From Marivita lacus (lineage in GTDB: Bacteria; Pseudomonadota; Alphaproteobacteria; Rhodobacterales; Rhodobacteraceae): DNA of 64,000 nt. The position numbers and the translations under genes were made by a program. The notes beneath the pieces are model-generated. The model searched no databases and was not told the origin of the DNA. It saw only the letters and a list, made by a program, of their open reading frames with translations. Positions 17,199 through 26,366 of the stretch are shown here, in pieces. Each line of letters opens with the position of its first letter. Within the stretch, counting starts at the first letter, position 1. Location: contig NZ_BMFC01000012.1 in NCBI RefSeq assembly GCF_014637725.1, forward strand, positions 62,001 to 126,000, in the 5' to 3' direction.

Positions 17199-18167
17199 TC
17201 ATGACAGCACCGCGCCGATGCCGCCGGTGCGCAACTGGCGCAGCGCCTGTGCGTCTACAAACACGAAGAGCGCTGCGATGTCATGCTTCCGCGCAAGCGC
17301 GGGCCCCGAGGCATCCCCTGCGGCGAAGAGGGCAGTGGCCCACCCGTCGGCGGTCATGGCGTCGTCGGCCAGCACCGTGACCGAACGTAGTTTACCATCG
17401 ACGGGCTGTGCGTTTGCGGGGTTCATGATATGGCCCCAAGCGCGCCCGTTCAGCACGTAACTTTGCGCGCCAAGGCCCGAGGTTGCAACCGCCATGCCCT
17501 CGGGCAAGTGCAGGATCGCCGGAACGGGATGGCCCGGCGCCGGAGGCTCTACCGCCACATGCCAGTCGCGCCCTTCAGGATGTGGGCCAAGCGCGCGCAA
17601 TTCACCTCCGAGATCGAGAAGCAGGTTTGCCAGGCCGTGATCGCGCGCGAGTTCCCATGCGCGGTCGAGCGCGCGGCCCTTGGCGATGCCACAAAGGTCG
17701 AGGGTCAGATCAGCCTGGCTCTTGGCCAGCCGTCCTTGACCAACCGACAGTTTCCGCCAATCCGGAGCCGCGCCCTGTTCGATCGGCCCAAATCCCCAGC
17801 GCGCCACGAGTGGTCCGACCGTAGGATCGAACGCGCCTTCGCTTTCACGGGCCAGATGCAGCGCCGATCGCGCAACCCGGGTCATCTCGAAACTCGCGGG
17901 CATGCCTGTCTGGCTCGTGTTGAAGCGGCTGAGGGCGCTGTCCGGGCGCCACGGCGACATGTCCTGGTCGATCTCCGCGAAGAGCGCGTCAAGCGCCGGG
18001 CGCAGCCGGCCAAGCGCTTTGCCCTCCGGCCCTGCGATGTGCCATCGCGTGCCGAACGCCGCGCCTGACAGATGTTGGGATGTCGCTGCACGGACCAGGG
18101 ACGGGGCGGCGAGGGTTGCGCCCAAACCGGTCATAAAAGCGCGTCTTGAATGGAAAGCTGCGTGCAT
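17199..18167 (-). CDS. apbE: FAD:protein FMN transferase
   Basis: ApbE (322 residues) attaches FMN covalently to a threonine of NqrC-type proteins using FAD and Mg2+. A Tat-type signal (SRRAFMTGLGATLAAPSLVRA, about 7-27) implies export to the periplasm, where the NqrC flavin domain resides. Conserved ApbE segments are visible: DQDMSPWRPDSALSRFN, TVGPLVARWGFG, DLCGIAKGRALDRA, and the DDAMTADGWATALFAAG near the C-terminus. It follows nqrF by three bases and serves the same complex. Confidence 0.92.
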   Translation of the reverse strand: MHAAFHSRRAFMTGLGATLAAPSLVRAATSQHLSGAAFGTRWHIAGPEGKALGRLRPALDALFAEIDQDMSPWRPDSALSRFNTSQTGMPASFEMTRVARSALHLARESEGAFDPTVGPLVARWGFGPIEQGAAPDWRKLSVGQGRLAKSQADLTLDLCGIAKGRALDRAWELARDHGLANLLLDLGGELRALGPHPEGRDWHVAVEPPAPGHPVPAILHLPEGMAVATSGLGAQSYVLNGRAWGHIMNPANAQPVDGKLRSVTVLADDAMTADGWATALFAAGDASGPALARKHDIAALFVFVDAQALRQLRTGGIGAVLS

Positions 18168-18170
18168 GTC

Positions 18171-19394
18171 TCAGGCTCCAAAATCGTCGTAAAAGATGGC
18201 GTCGGGTTCCACCCCCAACCGTTCCAACGTCGCCAGCACAGCCGAAATCATCACCGGAGGTCCGCAGAGATAGTATTCGCACTCCTCGGGAGCGGGATGG
18301 TCGGCCAATTCCGCGTGAAGGATTTCGTGGATGAACCCGGTCGGGCCGGTCCAGCGGTCACCGGGTGCGGGATCGGACAGTGCGGGCGTCCAGCTGAAAT
18401 TGGCATTGTCGCGCGCCAGCGTGTCGAATTCCTCGCTATAGAACAGGTCGGCCGCTGTGCGTGCACCATAGAAGTAGCGGATGCGGCGGGGCGTGCCGCG
18501 TCCCAGCTCCTGATGGATCATCGCGCGCAGCGGAGCCATGCCGACGCCGCCACCGATGTAAACCATCTCGCGGTCGGTGGGCTGGACGTGGAACTCGCCA
18601 AACGGGCCCGAAACCGTAACCATATCGCCGGGTTCGAGCGTGAACAGCCAGGACGACACGATGCCCGGCGGCACATCGCCCTCGCGTCCGGCGGGCGGCA
18701 CGGCCAGGCGGATGTTGAACACCACGGTGCCTGCGTCTTCGGGTCGGCTCGCCAGCGAATAAGCGCGCGTCACGTCCGTGTCGGAAGCGACATGCATGTC
18801 GCGCCAGCCGGCGATCTGCCAATCTTCGCGGAAGGCTTCCGGAAGGTCGAGCGTTGCGAAATCGAGGCTGTAGGGTGGCGCGGTGATCTGCATGAAGTCG
18901 CCGGCATGAAAGGCGGTTGGCCGATCCGCTGGCACGTCAAGCACGATCTCGCGGATGAGGGGCGCCAGCATCCTCGTCGAGACGACCGTGCAGGCAAAAC
19001 CGCCCCCCGCGCTTAGGATCCCTTCGGGCACCTCGACGGCGCAATCGCCGCGCAAGCTGGTCTGGCAGGCAAGTCGCACGTGGTCGCGCCGCTCTTTCGG
19101 CGACAGCACGCCACGTTCGGTCGCTTGCGCCGCGCCCGCGCCGTCGCCCGTCACGGTGACCCGGCATAGCCCGCAGGTGCCCTTGCCGCCACAGGCCGCC
19201 GGGATGGGTATGGCCGCATTGTGCAGCGCATCGAGCAGCTTGTCGCCACGTTGCGCCGGAATATGGCGCCTGCCGTTCAGCGAAATGTCGAGCGCCTCTG
19301 CCGGGATCAGGCGCTGCCGAAGGACCACCAGCCCGATCGCCAACCCGAGCATCAGAGATACGATCACCAAGGAACCGACAGCGATCTCCGTCAT
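18171..19394 (-). CDS. nqrF: Na+-translocating NADH:quinone reductase subunit F
   Basis: NqrF (407 residues, like the family's usual 408) is the NADH-oxidising entry subunit. It has one N-terminal membrane helix, a 2Fe-2S domain with Cys68, Cys74, Cys77 and Cys110 (ACGGKGTCGLC...LACQ), the FAD-binding RAYSLAS and the NADH-binding GGGVGMAPLRAM, ending in YYLCGPP and FYDDFGA. ATG 19394 overlaps the nqrE stop. All cofactor ligands are present, so the electron-input module appears intact. Confidence 0.95.
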   Translation of the reverse strand: MTEIAVGSLVIVSLMLGLAIGLVVLRQRLIPAEALDISLNGRRHIPAQRGDKLLDALHNAAIPIPAACGGKGTCGLCRVTVTGDGAGAAQATERGVLSPKERRDHVRLACQTSLRGDCAVEVPEGILSAGGGFACTVVSTRMLAPLIREIVLDVPADRPTAFHAGDFMQITAPPYSLDFATLDLPEAFREDWQIAGWRDMHVASDTDVTRAYSLASRPEDAGTVVFNIRLAVPPAGREGDVPPGIVSSWLFTLEPGDMVTVSGPFGEFHVQPTDREMVYIGGGVGMAPLRAMIHQELGRGTPRRIRYFYGARTAADLFYSEEFDTLARDNANFSWTPALSDPAPGDRWTGPTGFIHEILHAELADHPAPEECEYYLCGPPVMISAVLATLERLGVEPDAIFYDDFGA

Positions 19395-20005
19395 TGCGAC
19401 ACTGCCATCTGGGCAAATGACGCAAATCCCAGCGACATGAGACCTGTCAGGACAAAGGCAATGCCCAGCCCGCGCAGCCCCGCTGGCAGGTCCGCATAGG
19501 CCAGCCGGGTCCGCAATGCGCCCAGCATCACGACCGCGACGGCAAAGCCCAGCCCGCTGCCAAGCCCGAACACCGCCGACTCCGCCAAAGTATACGCCCG
19601 GTCGACCATGAAGAGGCTGCCCGCGAGGATCGCGCATTGCACCGTCAGAAGCGGCAGGAAGACCCCGAAGGCGGAGTGGATCGCAGGGAAGAAGCGATCC
19701 AGCAGCATTTCGAGCACCTGCACCGTCGCTGCGATCACACCGATGAAGGCGATGAGCGCGAGATAGGACAGGTCCAGTTCCGGCAGCCCGGCCCAAGCCC
19801 AAGCGCCGGGGGCCAGCACGCCCTGATAGATCAGCCAGTTGAGCGGCACCGTCACGCCGAGGACGCCTGTCATGGCAATTCCAAGGCCTATGGCGCTTTC
19901 GGGACGTTTTGAGAGCGCAAGAAATGTGCACAGCCCGAGGAACAGCGTCAGCGGCATGTTGTCCACAAATGCGGCAGACAGGAAGAGGGCCCAGAGGTCT
20001 GTCAT
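19391..20005 (-). CDS. nqrE: Na+-translocating NADH:quinone reductase subunit E
   Basis: NqrE (204 residues) is a six-helix membrane subunit that, with NqrD, holds a buried iron centre carrying electrons across the membrane. Family segments include FLGLCTFLALSKRPESAIGLG near the N-terminus, with its Cys, and ALGLGIAFVLTG-like sequence at the C-terminus. The gene overlaps nqrD and nqrF by four bases at each end. Length is within a few residues of the family norm. Confidence 0.93.
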   Translation of the reverse strand: MTDLWALFLSAAFVDNMPLTLFLGLCTFLALSKRPESAIGLGIAMTGVLGVTVPLNWLIYQGVLAPGAWAWAGLPELDLSYLALIAFIGVIAATVQVLEMLLDRFFPAIHSAFGVFLPLLTVQCAILAGSLFMVDRAYTLAESAVFGLGSGLGFAVAVVMLGALRTRLAYADLPAGLRGLGIAFVLTGLMSLGFASFAQMAVSQ

Positions 20006-20667
20006 TCCGCAGCCCTCACATCTGCGGGGGGCTCGTGCTCGGGCGCTTCGGCCTGTTCCGGCAGCATTGCCCGGATCGCCCAGACAAGGCCACCCAGCAG
20101 GAAGAAGGCCGATGGGGCCAGCAGCATCAGGCTGAGCGGCGTGAACCAGCCGCCCGCATCCGCCAGAGGCAGAGCTTGCCAGCCGAAAAGCTGCCCTCGG
20201 CCGAAAAGTTCACGCATTCCGCCGATGACGAGAAGGATCAGCGAATACCCCAGCCCATTGCCGAAAGCGTCCACCGCTGCCGGGACCGGCGCATGATGCC
20301 GCGCATAGGCCTCGGTGCGGCCGAGCACGAGGCAATTGGTGGTGATCAGGCTGACATAGATCGACAGCGCGCGGCTGATTTCGGCAAAGAAGGCTTGCAG
20401 CACCTGATCGATCACGATCACCAGCGAGGCGACGATGACGATCTGCACGATCAGTCGGATGGTATCGGGAATGTGACGGCGGATCAGGCTTATGATCACC
20501 GCCGACAATGTGAGCACCACGGTCAGCGACACCGACATGGTCAGCGCCGTGGCCAGCGATGTGGTCACCGCCAGCGCCGAACAAATCCCGAGGATTTGCA
20601 ACGTCACCGGGTTCTGCCGGATCAACGGTTCGGTCAGGGTGGTCCAGAGGTCGGAACGGGTGGCCAT
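20002..20667 (-). CDS. nqrD: Na+-translocating NADH:quinone reductase subunit D
   Basis: NqrD (221 residues) is the inverted-topology partner of NqrE. The membrane segments include NPVTLQILGICSALAVTTSL with the expected Cys, the YVSLITTNCLVLGRTEAYA loop with the second Cys, and DAFGNGLGYSLIL. These conserved cysteines ligate the intramembrane iron centre in the family. The gene starts three bases after nqrC. Confidence 0.94.
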   Translation of the reverse strand: MATRSDLWTTLTEPLIRQNPVTLQILGICSALAVTTSLATALTMSVSLTVVLTLSAVIISLIRRHIPDTIRLIVQIVIVASLVIVIDQVLQAFFAEISRALSIYVSLITTNCLVLGRTEAYARHHAPVPAAVDAFGNGLGYSLILLVIGGMRELFGRGQLFGWQALPLADAGGWFTPLSLMLLAPSAFFLLGGLVWAIRAMLPEQAEAPEHEPPADVRAAE

Positions 20668-20670
20668 CGA

Positions 20671-21465
20671 TCAGAACTCCCCCCGCCGAATGGCGCGGAT
20701 CAGCGGGCCGTAACCGTCGGGGCCGAGCCAGAAGCGCACCATGTTCGAGATGCCCCGCGTGGTGCGCGTGGCGCCTGTAATGCCGTCGACCTGGTAGGCG
20801 GTCGATGCTTCGCCCCGCGCCACGCTGAAGCGCAGATCGCCCGCGTCATCATGTAACTCGGTCCCCGGGAAGCTGGATTGCCAGGAGCGATCCTCGATCC
20901 GCCCGCCCAGGCCGGGCGTTTCGGAATGGCTGGTGATGGCGATCCCGGTAACAGTGTTCATGTCGCCCTCGACAGCCAGGATCGCATCGATCCGCCCGCC
21001 ATAACCCTGACCGGTCATCGGAAGCAGCACCAGGGAAATGGCGTCGTCCCGGCGCAGCAGGAAGATTTGTGCGTAATCCGGTCGCTGGCCCAGCCCGGCG
21101 ATGTCGTCCCCGGCCTCGAGCGCGGTCCAGTTCGCGGTGTCGGCCAAAGCGGCGTCAAGCGTGTCGATGGTCACGTCCTGCGCCGCGCGCCCGTCGTCAA
21201 GGTCGACCACCACCGTCGACAAGGTGCCGCCCGATTGCTCCAGAAGATCGGCCATGCCGGGAATGCCGCGCACCAGAGCCTCGATCCGGGCCTGTTCCTC
21301 GGCGGCGCGGTTGGCGGACTGGATCGGCCGCAGCAGCACGGTCGCGCTGCTGACCAGCAGGGCGCAGACCGCCGCCACGATGAACGCCATGACAAGCGTC
21401 TTGGTCCGGCTTTCGTTCGGCAGCGCAAGGAATCGTCGCCAGGGATTGCGCTCAGTGTCGGCCAT
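20671..21465 (-). CDS. nqrC: Na+-translocating NADH:quinone reductase subunit C
   Basis: NqrC (264 residues) has one N-terminal membrane helix (TLVMAFIVAAVCALLVSSA) and a periplasmic FMN domain. The covalent-FMN motif is DGITGAT near the C-terminus, with Thr at about 233 as the attachment residue, the target of the downstream ApbE. ATG 21465 has a GGAGGCGA site and lies 14 bases inside the nqrB 3' end. Confidence 0.95.
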   Translation of the reverse strand: MADTERNPWRRFLALPNESRTKTLVMAFIVAAVCALLVSSATVLLRPIQSANRAAEEQARIEALVRGIPGMADLLEQSGGTLSTVVVDLDDGRAAQDVTIDTLDAALADTANWTALEAGDDIAGLGQRPDYAQIFLLRRDDAISLVLLPMTGQGYGGRIDAILAVEGDMNTVTGIAITSHSETPGLGGRIEDRSWQSSFPGTELHDDAGDLRFSVARGEASTAYQVDGITGATRTTRGISNMVRFWLGPDGYGPLIRAIRRGEF

Positions 21466-22234
21466 GTCGCCTCCATCTTTGGGCATACCAGAGCGCAAGC
21501 GCCACCTCATCGAGGACCGGCGCGGCAAGCGAAGTGAGAAGAGCCGCGGCCACCGCGAATTGCACCGGCGCGGCCCCGTGCCAGGCATTTGCAAAGAGGA
21601 TCACCAGCGCCAGAAAGAGCAGCCCATTCAGCCAACGGCCCAACCGTGTCGTTGCGCTGGTGACAGGATCGGCCACCAGCAGGACCAGAACGACACCCGC
21701 CGCGGGCAGGACGAAACCGGGCAGCACACCGATCGCCACCGCGATCGTTGCACCCAGTGCCGCACTCAGCAAGACACCGGCTGGCATCACCCCGGTCATA
21801 AGGCCGATCGCTGCCGCCGGGATCGCGGCCCACGCGACCGGCAACAGGATCTCGGGCCAGGTGAACCCGGGAAAGCCGAATCCCAGAAAGGAAAGCGCCA
21901 CCGTCGCCGGATTGACCACGTTGCGTCCCCAGCCGCCGAAGACCAGCTCTCCCATCACCGCGCCAAAGCTGATGCCGAGGATGAGCCGGAACGCCCCCAG
22001 TCCTTCGGGTGTCAGCATCGCGATGGCCAGCGCCGTGATCACCGCCGAGAGCGAGACCGGCTGCGCACGGGCCAGCAGAAAGACAAGCTGCCAGATCGCG
22101 AGGACCAACAGCGCCAGCGCCAAGCGCTGCAATTCCTGAATGTCGCCGAACCACACCCAGAACAGGGCCAGCGGCAGATAGGCCACCAGCAGCAGCACCA
22201 CCACCGTCTCGCGGGTCCAGATTCCTCTGGTCAT
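21452..22234 (-). CDS. nqrB: Short NqrB-like subunit
   Basis: This is an RnfD/NqrB-type membrane protein of 260 residues; characterised NqrB proteins have about 400-415. NqrB-like segments are present: GRNVVNPATVALSFL, then LVADPVTSATTRLGRWLNGLL and the C-terminal LLTSLAAPVLDE. The region that should carry the covalent-FMN threonine in an (S/A)GAT motif between the NPA helix and the next helices seems to be missing. The only GAT triplet is in a predicted membrane helix (AALGATIAV). N-terminal sequence is also shorter. It overlaps nqrA by four bases. The frame is intact, so this looks like a divergent form, not a decayed gene. Confidence 0.8.
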   Translation of the reverse strand: MTRGIWTRETVVVLLLVAYLPLALFWVWFGDIQELQRLALALLVLAIWQLVFLLARAQPVSLSAVITALAIAMLTPEGLGAFRLILGISFGAVMGELVFGGWGRNVVNPATVALSFLGFGFPGFTWPEILLPVAWAAIPAAAIGLMTGVMPAGVLLSAALGATIAVAIGVLPGFVLPAAGVVLVLLVADPVTSATTRLGRWLNGLLFLALVILFANAWHGAAPVQFAVAAALLTSLAAPVLDEVALALWYAQRWRRHGRH

Positions 22235-23499
22235 GCGGCGAACTCCGTCCTGATCCGCTCCAGCATGCCGCGCAGAAGCTCACGCAGATGCCCGTCGTCC
22301 CCCAGGACGTAATCGGCCAGCGCACAATCCTCTTCCAGCAGGCACAGGACCCCCATCTTCATCGCTGTTTCATCATCACCCGCGCTCAGCACGCGGGTAA
22401 ATGCAGCCGCCGGCAACGCACCGCCAAACGCTTGGTCCAGCGCCGCGCTCGGGATCACCGGCCTGGATCTTGCAGAGCGGGTGAGCGCCGCAGTCAGCCA
22501 ATGCGGCGTGGGGCGCGATGGTTCTCGTGGCAATGCCGTGACCTGCCTGTCGCGCGGCTGCAGCCAATGCGCGGCTTGCCCGTCTAGGGGTGATCCGGAC
22601 AAGAGCCTGTGCGCCCCGGGCAAAACGCTGCGATAGGTGAGGCCGCGCAGGTCGGCGCCAGCTTGCGTCCTCACAAGGCGGCTTTCTCGCAAGGCCGATC
22701 CGCCAACGCTGACCAGCCGGGTCAGCGGCAATTGCCCGGTTTCGAGCAGCGTGCCAAGTGCTGCCACGTCTTCGGCATGGATGTCCCAGACAGGCGCGTC
22801 GATTCCCGCCGGACAGAGCGCGTGAATGCGCAGTCCCGCAGCACCCTGCGGATGACGCGCACCGATCGTCACGACATGTGCCCTTTGCCTGTCGGCGCTG
22901 TCGATCAAGGCGGGGCCCGGCTGTTGACACAGAAACGGAGCTTCGTCTGTCAGCAAGTTCAATGCGCGAAGTCCACGGCCGAACGCTTCTTCGCGCCCAT
23001 CGAGGGCAATGCGCGGATCGGGTGCGAAAGGGCGGGTGTCTGTTGCCATGACCACGACGGCCGCCGGGCGTTCATCGGCATCGGGCATCCCTCCGAATGG
23101 CCGCCGCCGGAGCCAAGGCCAAAGTCCGGCGCGTTGCATCAGTCGCCGCAAGCCAGCTTCGGTGTCGGCCGTGGAGGTGTCATGACTGATCACATCGCCG
23201 CCGGGCTCTTGGAAGACCACGATTTCGGACAGCCTGTGTCCTTGCAAAAGCGACACCCGCGCAACACGGGACGCCATCGGCGCCACAAAACAGACATCCG
23301 GCGCATCGCGCAATCGGGCCAGCGGCGCGCCCTGCGCCACCACTGCGCCATCTTCCGCCTCGATCGACACGCGCGGCACGGTGCCTTGGGGTGGGCAAAG
23401 TCCGACCTCCTCCGTCATCTCGTCCTCAATGCCATGCGCAGTGCGCGGCGGCGACGGGAAGGGAAGTCTGAGACCTGAGCGAGACGTAGCCTGGAACAT
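22231..23499 (-). CDS. nqrA: Na+-translocating NADH:quinone reductase subunit A-like
   Basis: NqrA is the peripheral subunit of the complex with an RnfC-like fold. This protein has 422 residues against about 446 in the family and is divergent. It keeps the N-terminal RSGLRLPF start, the lipoyl-like FVAPMASRVARVSLLQGHRL segment, and the RLVSVGGSALRESRLVRTQAGADL region. It is the first gene of the nqr operon. The promoter must lie in the 119-bp gap that it shares with the divergent cytochrome gene. Confidence 0.82.
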   Translation of the reverse strand: MFQATSRSGLRLPFPSPPRTAHGIEDEMTEEVGLCPPQGTVPRVSIEAEDGAVVAQGAPLARLRDAPDVCFVAPMASRVARVSLLQGHRLSEIVVFQEPGGDVISHDTSTADTEAGLRRLMQRAGLWPWLRRRPFGGMPDADERPAAVVVMATDTRPFAPDPRIALDGREEAFGRGLRALNLLTDEAPFLCQQPGPALIDSADRQRAHVVTIGARHPQGAAGLRIHALCPAGIDAPVWDIHAEDVAALGTLLETGQLPLTRLVSVGGSALRESRLVRTQAGADLRGLTYRSVLPGAHRLLSGSPLDGQAAHWLQPRDRQVTALPREPSRPTPHWLTAALTRSARSRPVIPSAALDQAFGGALPAAAFTRVLSAGDDETAMKMGVLCLLEEDCALADYVLGDDGHLRELLRGMLERIRTEFAA

Positions 23500-23618
23500 G
23501 CGGCATCGGTATCATGAAACAGCCTCATGTCGTTTGATCTGACGCAATCCGGCACAGGGAAAATCGTGCTAGCCTTCGAACAAGGTTCCCCGTTGGCACA
23601 AACACCGGAGTAGACGCG

Positions 23619-24797
23619 ATGTCCCGCAAGCCCAGACCCACCTGGTTCGTTCTCGCCGCCGCATCTTTTGCGATCCTGTTGATCGGCGCCCCGTCCGTGC
23701 CGGGCCAGAACGACCCAGCCGTTTCCGAAGAGGCCGAGACAATTGTGCCCTTCGCACTGCCCAAATCCGGCCCCTTCAATCCGGCCGATATCGAGATCAA
23801 GAACGACCAATCCATCACCGACTGGTTTCGCTCGGCCCATGCCGACGCGGCGGCCGAAGCGTTCCGCCACTGGGACGAGGAAGAGGAAATCACCGCTGTC
23901 TGCGCCACCTGCCATTCGGGCGAGGGTTTCCGCGACTTCCACGGGCTTGATGGCACAACCGCAGGCAAGGTCGATGGCCCGATCAACACCGGCGGTGTGG
24001 TCGATTGCGGCACCTGCCACAATGCGGGTCTTGCGGATATCGAAGAGATCGCCTTTCCAAGCGGCCTCATGCATCCGGTTCAGGGGGTCGAGGCGTCCTG
24101 CATGACCTGCCACCAGGGCAGGACCGCTGGCAGCAACGTGGTCAAGGCCGTGGGCGATATGGATCTTGATGAACCCAACGCCGACCTGCGCTTCATCAAC
24201 CCGCATTACGCCACCGCCGCCGCGACATGGCTCGGCGGCTATGGCGGGTCGGGGTATCATTACGACGGCAAGGACTATTCCGGTCGGTTCTTCCATGCCC
24301 GGCCAGTGTCGAGCTGCGTGTCCTGCCACGAACCTCACACGCTCGAGGTCGCGTTCGAGCCGTGCCTGACCTGCCACCAAGCGGACTCTGCCGAAGGCAT
24401 CCGCATCGCCCGGCAAAGCTATGACGGCAGCGGCAATACATCGAAAGGGATCAAGTCCGACCTCCAGGCGAATGCTGCAACGCTTCTGGAGATGATCAAA
24501 GCCTACGCCGCCGACGTAGCGGAGGTGCCGATACTCTATGATGGAACGCGCTACCCCTACTTTTTTGCCGATGCGAATGGCGACGGAGTGGTTGACCAAA
24601 GTGATGGAAAAGCCGTCGCCTACACGTCATGGACCCCCCGCAGCCTGCGTGCGGCCTATAACTGGAAACTGGTCACCGCCGATCCCGGCAACTACGTGCA
24701 CAATCCGCCTTACATGCTCGAACTTCTTTACGACTCGATCGAGGATCTGGGCGGTCCGCTCGGAACCGATATCGAGGCGTTGAACCTGTTGCGGTAA
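23619..24797 (+). CDS. Five-haem c-type cytochrome
   Basis: The 392-residue protein has a signal peptide (about 1-29) and five CxxCH haem-binding motifs at about 94, 130, 161, 233 and 249 (CATCH, CGTCH, CMTCH, CVSCH, CLTCH). A C-terminal EF-hand-like segment DANGDGVVDQSD (about 317-328) may bind Ca2+. It should be a periplasmic electron carrier or reductase. The family is not clear to me; it is not a recognised NapC or nitrite-reductase cytochrome. It is transcribed divergently from nqrA, which suggests a link to the Nqr complex. Confidence 0.85.
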   Translation: MSRKPRPTWFVLAAASFAILLIGAPSVPGQNDPAVSEEAETIVPFALPKSGPFNPADIEIKNDQSITDWFRSAHADAAAEAFRHWDEEEEITAVCATCHSGEGFRDFHGLDGTTAGKVDGPINTGGVVDCGTCHNAGLADIEEIAFPSGLMHPVQGVEASCMTCHQGRTAGSNVVKAVGDMDLDEPNADLRFINPHYATAAATWLGGYGGSGYHYDGKDYSGRFFHARPVSSCVSCHEPHTLEVAFEPCLTCHQADSAEGIRIARQSYDGSGNTSKGIKSDLQANAATLLEMIKAYAADVAEVPILYDGTRYPYFFADANGDGVVDQSDGKAVAYTSWTPRSLRAAYNWKLVTADPGNYVHNPPYMLELLYDSIEDLGGPLGTDIEALNLLR

Positions 24798-24830
24798 ACC
24801 AGATACCTCGTGGGTCTTGCCACGCCGACC

Positions 24831-26009
24831 TCAGTCGGATCGGTCCTCCGAGGGGACATCGGCATCAACGTAACGCAGAGCCATCAGGGTGACCGGTGGG
24901 CCGATGATCTCGAAAACCACGGTGGCAGCGACGGTGAGTGTCATGATCGTCGCGGCCCATTGCGGGATCGCTTCCGCCGCGACCAGCGCCATGCCGACAG
25001 CGACCCCCGCCTGCGGAAGAAGCGCGGGCCCGTAGGCGTGGCGCTCTCTGGCCGGGACATGCCCCAGCCGCGCGCCGATCTCGCCTGCCACCAACCGCGA
25101 AACGATTCTCAGAGCCACATATGCCGCGGTGAGCCAACCCAGGGACCACAGAGCGTCCAGTTCGAGCGACGCTCCGGCGAGCAGGAAGAATAGGAGCATG
25201 AACGGCCATTCGATATGCTCGATTTCATTGAAGGTGCGCTCATGGTGTTTTGCAAAATTGGCGATGATGGTTCCGGCGGTCATCCCGGCCACCAGGAATG
25301 ACACCTCCATCCAGATCGATACACCCGCGGTGATGAAGACCACGCCGATGGCTTCGGTCTGAAGCGGCTCGCCCGGCTTGAGACGACCGGTGAGATACGC
25401 CGCGGGCATTCCTATGGCGAGGCCAAGAAGAACGGCACCTCCGATATCGAAGCCGACTGCCAGCACAGGTCCGCTCCAACCATCGAACGGGTGCACGATG
25501 GCGAGACAGAGGCTGAACACGATAAGGCCCCAGACATCGTCGATGGCCACGATGCCGGTCAGGGTTTCCGAAAATCCGTTCCGGATGCCCGATTGATGGA
25601 TGACATCCGAGATGGCAGCGGGCGCCGTTGCCGTTGCGATTGCCCCAAGCAACAGGGCAAGGCCCGGCTCTACCCCCATCAGTGTCAAACCGGCCCAGAC
25701 GACAACCGTGGTTCCGGCAACGACACAAAGGGAAATCGCAAAGATCGCCCGTCCATGACGCGTGAGATTCTCTCGGGTCAATTCGCCGCCCATCAAGAAC
25801 GCGACCATCGTGAGCGCAATGTAGGAAAGCGGCGCAAACCATTCAGCCGAGGCTTCAGGAAGGATACCGAAGCCGGATTGCCCAAACAGCAAGCCGAGGA
25901 GCAACAGCGCCGTCACACGCGGCAGCCGTGTCGCACGACCGAACTGATCGGCCGCCAAGCCTGCCAGAAACAGGGCACCCAGCGCAGTTATCAGAAGACC
26001 ATGGTCCAA
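24831..26009 (-). CDS. CPA2-type monovalent cation/proton antiporter
   Basis: The 392-residue membrane protein has about 12 helices and resembles Na+(K+)/H+ exchangers of the KefB/GerN-type CPA2 family. The ion-binding region appears as IVAIDDVWGLIVFSL at about 152-166, with the paired aspartates expected for electrogenic exchangers. No TrkA-N cytoplasmic domain is present, as in short antiporters. It converges on the cytochrome gene. With the sodium-pumping Nqr nearby, a sodium-cycle role is plausible. Confidence 0.87.
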   Translation of the reverse strand: MDHGLLITALGALFLAGLAADQFGRATRLPRVTALLLLGLLFGQSGFGILPEASAEWFAPLSYIALTMVAFLMGGELTRENLTRHGRAIFAISLCVVAGTTVVVWAGLTLMGVEPGLALLLGAIATATAPAAISDVIHQSGIRNGFSETLTGIVAIDDVWGLIVFSLCLAIVHPFDGWSGPVLAVGFDIGGAVLLGLAIGMPAAYLTGRLKPGEPLQTEAIGVVFITAGVSIWMEVSFLVAGMTAGTIIANFAKHHERTFNEIEHIEWPFMLLFFLLAGASLELDALWSLGWLTAAYVALRIVSRLVAGEIGARLGHVPARERHAYGPALLPQAGVAVGMALVAAEAIPQWAATIMTLTVAATVVFEIIGPPVTLMALRYVDADVPSEDRSD

Positions 26010-26366
26010 GCTGTCATTCCCTTTGGTGAAATCGTGCTTTTGGACACCCTACCGAGATAGCGGTCAGAAACCAGATGATGCATTGGACCTGTCCCGCTTC
26101 TGTGCCGCCCCAAGTGGTCGTTTAGGCCATCTTTCGTTCAAAAGCGACCGGGCTGCTGCGCATCAGGGCTGGCGATTTCATCTTTCAGATCCTGGCCCCG
26201 CTCGGGTTGGGATGCGTGCAGCCCATCGATGAAACCGAAGTCTCGGGTTTCTTGTTCGAAGCTATCGCAACAGAAGGGGTGAGAGACATCACCGAACTGG
26301 GTAGCTGGAGCGCCTATGCCAACTTGCCAGCCAAATGGCGGGGTAGCTCTACGGCTGCTTGGGTGA
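26010..26366. other. Intergenic region with an IS3-type remnant
   Basis: This 357-bp stretch between the antiporter start and the LacI-family gene end has no intact gene. The left part contains the transposase-end remnant at 26084-26163. The frames in 26164-26366 resemble nothing I know and are not called. Confidence 0.4.
26084..26163 (-). mobile_element. Probable IS3-family 3' end remnant
   Basis: On the minus strand the last codons read MRSSPVAFERKMA followed by a stop at 26122-26124, matching the usual SPxxFE end of IS3-family OrfB. Just beyond lies TGGACCTGTCCCGCTTCTG (read on + from 26084), like IS3-family terminal repeats. Only the last few codons remain. Confidence 0.4.
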
